In this document: one piece after another, positions 56,761 through 64,000 of the stretch
How the letters are laid out: each line of letters opens with the position of its first letter
Numbering within the stretch: position 1 is the stretch's first letter
Position numbers and translations under genes: made by a program
Assembly (NCBI RefSeq): GCF_019175385.1
Contig: NC_083341.1
Location: forward strand, 65,567,800-65,631,799
Reading direction: 5' to 3'
Origin: Lycium barbarum
Taxonomy: Eukaryota > Streptophyta > Magnoliopsida > Solanales > Solanaceae
Length of the DNA stretch: 64,000 nt
The notes under the pieces: model-generated
What the model was told of the DNA's origin: nothing
Database searches by the model: none
Seen by the model: only the letters and a program-made list of their open reading frames with translations

Positions 56761-59314
56761 GTACTCCCAGATGAGTTGAAGATATTATGGAAGATGTTCC
56801 AGCGAAGATGGCAAGCTCCATTTGCTCCCGGAGAACTGCCGAGTCAGAATATATGGGTTAAAAGTTCTGTTAATGTTAGAGACTTTGCAGACAGAGTCGT
56901 GGGTATGGTATGTCGGTTTAGTAAGCGGCTCCATCAGCCGATATGTCGTTTCGTATCACGTTATAAAGTCCGTATGATTACAGATTGGTTTGACTTGAAA
57001 GCTACAATATATATATATATGTTTCAGTAAGTTTTACTGTGTATTACATTCTATTTGATTAAAAGTCCGGAAAGATTATATATGAAATGAAAGTCTGTGG
57101 GTTCGCTCGGCTCTGGATATGGGGTCGGGTGCCCATCACACCCTATTGGGATTAGGGTGTGACAAAACATAAGCTAGAAACCGAGTACACGTCATCACCT
57201 AGGGTATAACATCCAAACCCAAGTGTGCCAAGTCTCAATATATCCAATCCAAATCCAATAACACAAGTATATCAACAACATCATCATAGTCAAACCATAG
57301 TGCAATGCAATGCAATAATGTATGAAATGTGAATGCAATGCAATGCTGTGTACATATGTACTCCCGACAGAAGTATCGACGTCTCGGTAGCACAACCTAT
57401 GGGGTACCCGCGGAGTCTATGTACCTCATGGTGCGGCGACAACTTGGATACCACTACCTCACGATCTCGGCACAAACCTCGGGAATCGCTACCATAAAAG
57501 CACGATTTCGGGACAACCATCAGTTATCGGTCCTCACGTCACTCGCATCCAACTGAGCCTAGCTCATCACAGTGTTTCTTCAAGTATCATCAATGTATCA
57601 ACAATATATTATGAAGGATGAGAATGCGTGCAACATATGAGTTCAATGTCAATAATCAGATCAATATCACAAGTACCAAGCACGGGTACACTAACAATAT
57701 CATGAAAAGGCTACATAAGCCATAAAGAATACTATCCTCGTATCAAGCGTCAACAAGTAAGGTTCCACAAAATCATGAACAAGATGTATCAATAGTCTCC
57801 AATATCTACTATCACCACATGGCATCAAGCCAACAACAATAAAGCAAATCAAGTCACAACACAACGGGGTGACTAGCCCCAGCCACACAACAAGGCCCAA
57901 CCTAAGACAATATCCAACCCAACTTCATACGCAAAGGTTTACATGCTTTCTCCGACAATATTATCTAAATATATGCTTCGTTAAACGAAGTCTCACCATA
58001 GGGTAAACCGTAACCTACCTGGAAGGCCCAATAATCACTCCTTAGCCTTTTCTTTCCTTTGAGCCTAGAGATCAAGAAATTCTAAGCATAGTTGAATCAT
58101 GGAATAAGAATCAAGGAGAACATCAAAACAAACCGTACTTCTATCAAGACCCAAATCCCCAACCTATGGAATAAGGTTTATGAACTAGAAGGGTGAAATT
58201 AGGGATCTAAAGGTCCCAACATGAAATTAAACCTATAGGCGATTAATTCTCATCATTATCAAGCTAGAATAATCAACAATTCACTCTATTTCAGATTCTA
58301 AGCAAAACCCCAAAATTTGGGTATAAACCCTAACTTCCAATTCCACAAATTAACCTCTAATTAGGAAGAAATTATGAAATAAAGGATTCTAGTCATCAAA
58401 TTAATGCTTAAAGAAGCTAACCCAACAAACAATTCATGATTTAGAAGCCTAGAAGGAAAAATTCATTAAACCCACTTTAATCTTCCATCACTTATTGAAC
58501 TAACAAGATAAAAAGATTCTAAGATGATTAGGGGTAATGGAATAGCAAAGAGATTAGAAGGACTTACCACCAAGAACCTTCTCCAAGAATACTCTAGAAT
58601 TGCTCCCAAAAGCTCAAATTTTGGAATAGCAATAAATGAGGGACTTAGGGCATTTAACACTTTATTTAATGAACTAACTGCCCGTCGCCCGCTTCCGCGA
58701 CGAGATTACTGCTCCAGCGCCGCCGGCGCCGCCACCCTAGCGGTGCCATAATCGCTGCAGCGGTCATGTCCAAATGGCAAAGGCTGCTTCAGAGGCAGGG
58801 TGACTGCCATAGCGGTACCGCTGCCGCTGTGCTGGTGCTACTAAAGCGGGCACCGGACACCAGAAAAAATCCCAAATTTCACAACTCAACCCGAATTTCG
58901 GACTAACTCCTGTGGCCACTGCTCACAAACAACATATACAGACACACAGAAAAACACTCTACGGACGCACTCGTGGCCTCAAAATTCTCAAGGGAGGTCT
59001 TGTTGACCGAGTCAACCCCCAATACCACAATTCTAATTTTCCAATCTAAGTCACAAAATGCACCCGAGTGCATTGGGAATCGAACTAGATATGCACACAA
59101 GTTCTAAATAATCATCCAGACCTCTCAGAATCGACGAATTTCTGAAAAAGATCCGTTTACCCAAAAATCAACTTTGTATCAACTCTTTTCCGCTTAAAGC
59201 CAATTTCTCCCAAAAAGTCACCAAAATCGACCCCGAGCACCTAGGGAAGCGTGTCAACGGTCCCCTCGGGTCAAAAGTGTCAAAAAGACTATAACGACCA
59301 ATCGGGTCGTTACA

Positions 59315-59653
59315 TCCAAAAATCCTAAGGTTTGTTATAAGTGTGGCAGAGGCAGTCATTATTATAAAGATTGCAAAGTTAAGGAGAAAATTTAGAGCCT
59401 TAACATTGATGACGATTTGAAATAATCATTATTCAAGTTATTATTAAATTCAGAATCGGAAGATTTAGGTTTTGATTAAGATGAATCAGAGGACTCTACT
59501 TCAAATGAAGATATTAGGGTTCTTAAAAATGAGAGTTATACTTCTTCGGATTCAGATGAGGAATGCGCATAATGCCAAATAGGACAGTCTTGTACTAGTA
59601 GAGGCAACAAAGACGAAGATGAATTTTATAATATCTTTTCTCAGTTCAAGGAA
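59315..59653 (+). pseudogene. Pararetrovirus capsid C-terminus remnant
   Basis: A complete zinc knuckle CYKCGRGSHYYKDC (C-X2-C-X4-H-X4-C) begins at 59333, followed by a Ser/Asp/Glu-rich tail, as in caulimovirus coat proteins, with stop codons in it (for example near 59393). Truncated at its 5' side by the adjoining LTR. It would bind viral RNA in the family. Confidence 0.7.
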
Positions 59654-60247
59654 TTGAATATCAATGTCTTAGATGGTAATAACCTAGTGGATTTATTAAA
59701 AATCGTCAAAGATTCAGAGCTCAGGTCTCAAATTATTGATAAATTTGGTCAAACACCTGAAATTAAAGGTGAGGTACAAATTCAAGAGACACCAGGTCCA
59801 TATACCATGTCTGAAGTTAAAAGACTTCTTGGACAAAGGAAAAATATTATATGTACTACCACAACGCAAAATTTGGAAAAAGAGATTGATAATCTCAAGA
59901 AGGAGATCCTAGCCCTCAAAAAGCATAATATTATAGGGAGCATGGAGAATTTCTTAAAACGATGGAGATTATTAATTCTCAAAAGTTTTTTTTTAATTAA
60001 AATTACTCTTTTAATTGATTATAATTTTAAAAAGGAATTTACTACTCTAGTTGATAGTGGAGTTGATTTAAACTATATTCAGGAAGGATTAATTCCCTCA
60101 AAATATTTTCATAAAACTACCCATAATCTTCGATCTGCTAATGAGGAGAAAATAAGAATTACTTTTACATTACCAAAAGCTTATATTTTCCAGGAAAAGG
60201 TTTGTATACCAGTTTATAACTTCACCCTTTTCAAGGATTTTAAATGA
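59654..60247 (+). pseudogene. Pararetrovirus protease-region remnant
   Basis: A 197-codon frame opens at 59654. The N-terminal part is charged and coiled-coil-like (LEKEIDNLKKEILALKK). The C-terminal part holds an aspartic protease-like active site LVDSGVDLN (D-S-G). In the family this protease processes the polyprotein. It ends at a stop at 60245-60247 and is out of frame with the RT that follows. Confidence 0.7.
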
Positions 60248-61337
60248 AATAAAAGACAAGGTGATGAATAAACATCAGCAAGTCAATTTTCTCAAACAAG
60301 AAATTTATAATCTAAATATTGAAGAAATTTTACAAAATCCCAAATTACAACAAAAAATTGATTTATAAAAAACTAGTTTTCATTACAAATTTGTAGCGAA
60401 CACCCTAATACTTTTTGGAATAGGAAGAAGCATGTGGTTACTCTTCCATATGAAGATAATTTTCATGAGGCAAATATCCCTACTAAAGCAAGAGCATGTC
60501 AAATGAATTATGAATATTTGGAATTTCGTACAAAGGAAATTTCTTCCCTTCTACAAAAAGGTTTTATAAGGCCTTCTAAGTCTCCATGGTCATGCATTGC
60601 TTTTTATGTCGATAAACATGTTGAACAGGAAAGAGGAGTTCCAAGATTAGGTATAAATTATAACCTCTTAATAGAGTTTTGAATAGATTAGATATCCTAT
60701 TTCAAACAAAAAAGATTTATTGGATAGACTCCATAATGCTATTATATTTTCAAAATTTGATTTAAAATCAGGATATTGGCAAATTCAAATTGCCGAAGGA
60801 GATAAATACAAAACTGCTATTAGTGTCCCTGTAGGGAAACTCGAATGGAATGTTATGCCATTTGGATTAAAAAATGCCCTTTCAGAATTTCAAAATATTA
60901 TGAATGATATTTTTATGCTTTATAATATTTTTATCATTGTATATATTGATGATATCCTAGTATTTTCGAATACTATAGAAATGCATTTCAAACATCTTGG
61001 AATATTCAAGAAAATCATAATTCAAAATGGGTTGGTTATATTCAAACCAAAAATGTCTCTTTTCAAACAAAAGTCAGATTTTTAGGTCACAATTTTGAAA
61101 AAGGAAAAATAATTCCTATTAATTGAAGTATTGAATTTGCTTCTAAATTTCCTGATATTATTATTGATAAAACTCAGCTTCAAAGATTGCTTGGAAGTTT
61201 AAATTATATCTTCCCCTTTTATAAAGATTTAGCAAAAGATATATCTATTTTATATGATAGATTGAAAAAGATTGCAAAAGCATGGATTGAGGGTCATACC
61301 CAAGCAGTTCGAAAAATCAAGGAAAAGGTTAATAACC
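60248..61337 (+). pseudogene. Pararetrovirus reverse transcriptase remnant
   Basis: In the family this protein copies the pregenomic RNA into DNA. The region before RT (GFIRPSKSPW) is in 60434-60682, followed by a stop and a frame change. The RT core is in 60720-61085: FSKFDLKSGYWQIQI, VMPFGLKNAL and the catalytic VYIDDILVFS near 60937-60967. A stop at 61083-61085 and another break follow. 61187-61337 carries the connection toward RNase H (RLLGSLNYIFPFYKD). The solo LTR cuts it at 61337 and the frame's continuation reappears at 63992. Confidence 0.8.
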
Positions 61338-63986
61338 TGTCACCACCCAGTTTAGGATTGCGCGGGCACCTACCATGGCGAACCCTCAACAAAAAAAATA
61401 AACATTTCCAAGTAAAGAACAAAATTCATTTTCTTCAAGATATGAATAATTAACAGCGGAAATCAAACCAATATATTAAACCAAATAGCGGAAGTTATTA
61501 CAGCCACTAAATAAATACAATGACTCCTTTCTATTCCCATGACCTGGTCTAGACTAGTACAAGAGCGACTAATGTGGATTCGGGAATACAATAATAACTC
61601 TAAGACCCAACCTTCATCCCGGAATGAAGTGGATGGAGGCCTTCGAGATAGGCACAGTGCATCTTCCGAACATTTCAACAATCAAGAACCTGGAAAACTC
61701 TACACCCCAAAAAGGGATGTAGCAAGAGTAGTATCAGTACAACACTAGTACTGGTTAGCATCATAGGCCAACAATGGTTAGAAGAACATATCAGTAAAAA
61801 AGTTCACAATAAGCATGGTAAGTACAACTAGGTCAACAATGCACATTACCTACGGCTCGTCATAACATCAAGATTCTTAATTTCAGTTACTCTTCCTTAG
61901 TGATCCGATTTCCCAACTTACATTTTACATTCTTTTATCTCACCCCATATACACTAGACAATTTCACACAAGTATCACAAGTCAAATATCATTATGCTAT
62001 TCAATCTCAGTATTGAAGTCATCTCGTTATTCTGATATTCATTATTCACCTAATTTGAGGAACCAACACATACAACTGGATCAACGAACAGTCAACAAAG
62101 GTAATTTAGGATCATGGACTATGGTTATAGAAACTAAGCCCAATTGTGTCAAGTCTCAATATACTCAATTTGAGTCCATATAACACAAGTACATCACAAG
62201 AATATCACAACAGAAGCCAAGTGCAGTGCAATGCAATGCAATAGTGTATGAAATGTATATGCAATGCAATGCAATGCTGTGTACACATGTACTCCGGACG
62301 AAACAATTTACGTATCGGTAGTACAACCCATGGGGGACCCGTAGAGTCCATGTACCTCACGGTCCGGAGACAACCTGGATACCGCTACCTCACGATCCCA
62401 GCACAAACCTCGGGATTCGCTACCACACAACCACGATTCCTGGACAACCATAGGGTATCGACGCTCACGTCACTCTCATCCAATCTAAACCCAGCTCATC
62501 ACAGTGTTTCCTCAAGTATCATCAATGTATCAACAGTATATCATGGAGGATGATAATGCATGCAATGTATGAGTTCAACGTCAATGATCAGATAAATATC
62601 ACAAGTACCAAGCATGGGTACACCAACAATATCATGAAAAGGCTACACAAGTCATATAGAACACTATCCTCGTATCAATCGTCAAAAGCAAGATACCACA
62701 ATATCGTGAACAAGATATATCAATGGTCTCCAACAACCAATACGGACAAGTCACATAACCATATCACCTCATTTCTTCACTGCCTAACAATATCAATACA
62801 TGATGATTACACTTTTTACTCATAAGATTACCACTAAACATCCGAACTAGAATCAATTCACGATCTTTGGTACATTTTATCTATTTCAATACCAAATAAG
62901 ATTCACTATTAAAAGCATAGGACAAGTTATGCGCATCACACGGGAACTCCTCATCAAAGGGACATAGTAAACTAAGGACCGAATAACTAATCTTCCAAGT
63001 TACATGAAGTCCACCAATACTCAAGGAAAAACCAACACATGAGCCTAGGAAATCTACAGGCCACGAGCCCGAACACACAATCACATAACAGTAACATCCT
63101 AAGAATCCATCCCAAACTCCAAAATCCTATACATGCATTTTCTGTTTCATCTAATACACGAATATGTAAATCTAACTGGAGTCTACCGAAAAGGAAGCCG
63201 TAACCTACGTTTAGGCTGAACAGGAGCGCGAACATCCACTTGGATTCTATCTTCCATCTTCGTATGGAATCCATAGATCCGAGGGGCTCTAGGAATGATG
63301 AACATATTTACATAATCAAAGCTTGAAGAATTCGGGGTCATAGGGGTAAAATCGACATTCTTAATTTGCTAGACCAAGGTTCTTAATTATGAAAATCTCA
63401 CCTCTTTATGGAACACAAGGTTAATCTACCCAACTTACACTCTAACAACTATAACCCATTTAGGAAAATTAGAAGATTTAGGAAAAAACCCTCATTTTAA
63501 GCTTGCCATAATCACAAATGGTGTAAGAAGAAAAAGAGGAATTAAAGGAGAAGAATAGAGGGTTTTAAGGAAATTATTCCCAACATTTTGGTCTTAAGGA
63601 ACTGAAATTATCTCCAGGTGGCGGTTGTGACTTGGGAAAATAAAAGCTAAGTCAAGTCAATAAATAGGGTTTAAATAGGGAAATAACTAGCCGTCAGCCG
63701 TCGTGGCGGTCAATTGGTCGCTGTGGCGGCACCGCTGGGATGGTCTATCAGTGATAAAGCATCTCCACTTCGGCGGAGTCCCAGGCCGCTGTGGTGCCTT
63801 CGCTGGGGCGGCAGATCTACCGCTATGGCGGCATAACTGGGCCCAAATTCGACATTTTACACGCGACTCACACGATTGATACGATCAAGTTAATGATTTA
63901 ACAGCTAAAGATCCAGAGGTGTTTTAAAGGGGGTCAAGGTCGCGAATTTCCCGAAAGTCACAGGAATGACGAAACGGGTCGTTACA
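61338..63986 (-). mobile_element. Solo LTR, chromovirus family A (2649 bp), TSD TAACC
   Basis: From TGTCACCACCCAGTTT to AAACGGGTCGTTACA on the plus strand, flanked by TAACC at 61333-61337 and 63987-63991. It is inserted in the pararetrovirus RT region. It shares GCAATGCAATGCAAT repeats (62226-62276), the palindrome cluster (63690-63840), a TCAGTAC/GTACTGG hairpin (61734-61754) and a minus-strand CTATTTAAACCC TATA-like site (63665-63676) with other family A copies. Confidence 0.92.
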
Positions 63987-63991
63987 TAACC

Positions 63992-64000
63992 TTACTTGTC
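63992..64000 (+). pseudogene. Resumption of pararetrovirus sequence
   Basis: Nine bases after the TAACC duplication. Their position shows that the pararetrovirus continues beyond the window. Confidence 0.6.

Larger units (their letters stand above)
53689..57164 (+). mobile_element. Solo LTR, chromovirus family B (3476 bp), TSD AAACA
   Basis: Begins TGTTATATCCCGTGTTTTG and ends GGGATTAGGGTGTGACA, flanked by AAACA at 53684-53688 and 57165-57169. It is inserted in the family A 5' LTR. Same family as 7130-10564 in the opposite orientation. It contains two minisatellites (55772-56000, 56238-56480) and the triple hairpin (56703-56760). No coding domain; the many ORFs inside read through repeats. 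Confidence 0.92.
47123..59314 (-). mobile_element. Chromovirus (Tekay-like Ty3-gypsy), family A, degenerate
   Basis: A minus-strand element with 5' LTR 53155-59314 (holding a nested solo LTR), primer-binding site 53136-53154, gag from 52940, then PR, RT, RNase H, INT and a C-terminal chromodomain, and a truncated 3' LTR 47123-47966. The chromodomain and domain order place it in the chromovirus clade. The tRNA-iMet-type primer site fits the Tekay/Del group. The left part of the 3' LTR (about 1.8 kb) is missing and fused to Ogre ORF1, so no target duplication can be read; the right flank starts TCCAA. Every coding domain is broken. Confidence 0.85.
53155..59314 (-). mobile_element. 5' LTR of family A chromovirus, interrupted
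   Basis: On the plus strand from TGTCATGACCTAATT to AATCGGGTCGTTACA. Removing the nested solo LTR and its duplicated 5 bp leaves about 2679 bp, close to the family A solo LTRs (2699 and 2649 bp). It includes GCAATGCAATGCAAT microrepeats (57303-57345), the CCGCTATAGCGG cluster (58680-58860) and a minus-strand splice-donor-like GGTAAGTCC (58561-58569). Confidence 0.85.
59315..61337 (+). mobile_element. Endogenous pararetrovirus fragment (Caulimoviridae-like)
   Basis: A plus-strand fragment of a plant DNA pararetrovirus fixed in the genome. Capsid zinc knuckle, aspartic protease and reverse transcriptase are in the order expected for Caulimoviridae, and no integrase or LTR of its own is visible. 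The left limit is where the family A LTR begins. On the right it is cut by a solo LTR (61338-63986) and resumes at 63992. The movement protein and coat N-terminus are not in the window. Similarity in order and motifs to the solendovirus group that infects Solanaceae is inference. Multiple stops and frameshifts show it is defective. Confidence 0.8.

Noticed and set aside
54938..57030. Several ORFs in the family B solo LTR (up to 176 codons)
   Set aside because: They lie wholly inside an LTR bounded by a target duplication and run through minisatellites and hairpins.

Overview
This is a piece of plant nuclear genome, almost certainly from a member of the nightshade family (Solanaceae), made nearly entirely of nested, decayed transposable elements. 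I found no intact host gene. The family assignment is inference. It rests on a tRNA-derived SINE with a short A tail, chromovirus LTRs that start TGTAACGACCCG or TGTTACATCCCG, Ogre/Tat leaders carrying a GAACTACG...GATACGTAGGCA repeat, and a caulimovirus-like endogenous pararetrovirus. I cannot name the genus.

Layout. 1-13343 is the 5' part of a minus-strand Ogre/Tat Ty3-gypsy element: non-coding leader (1-6784), primer-binding site (6763-6780) and 5' LTR (6785-13343). Two solo LTRs are nested in it (444-2682 and 7130-10564). 13344-14546 is an Athila-like LTR fragment that abuts a SINE tail. 14761-31141 is one small MULE-type DNA transposon with a 9-bp target duplication. It has been split by an L1 LINE (about 15160-27218) and by an RTE-type LINE (27347-30997, 18-bp target duplication). 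The L1 itself holds two opposed LTR fragments (18892-22263) and an Athila solo LTR (25229-26669). 31142-33511 is mostly unassigned AT-rich DNA with a SINE, a cluster of three near-perfect 29-bp palindromes and a Tourist-like MITE. 33517-36215 is a chromovirus solo LTR. 36311-36931 is a second MITE. 36935-38350 is the 3' end of a rotted chromovirus.

38356-47130 is a plus-strand Ogre/Tat 5' LTR, primer-binding site and ORF1 remnant, invaded by a MULE (39171-40441) and a Helitron-like element (about 44218-45452). It is fused at about 47123 to a minus-strand chromovirus with gag, protease, RT, RNase H, integrase and chromodomain remnants (47123-59314). The 5' LTR of that chromovirus carries a plus-strand solo LTR (53689-57164). 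59315-64000 is an endogenous pararetrovirus fragment interrupted by one more solo LTR (61338-63986).

Nothing here works together as a pathway. The value of the window is its insertion record. Six solo LTRs have exact 5-bp target duplications that I could read directly. Two DNA transposons have 8-9 bp duplications, and the LINE, SINE and MITE insertions have legible ends. Two signals cut across element families. One is a set of 7-1-7 CG-rich palindromes just upstream of the TATA box in LTRs of unrelated lineages. The other is a run of hairpins near the 3' end of the chromovirus LTRs. All boundaries were read by eye; no alignment or database search was run.
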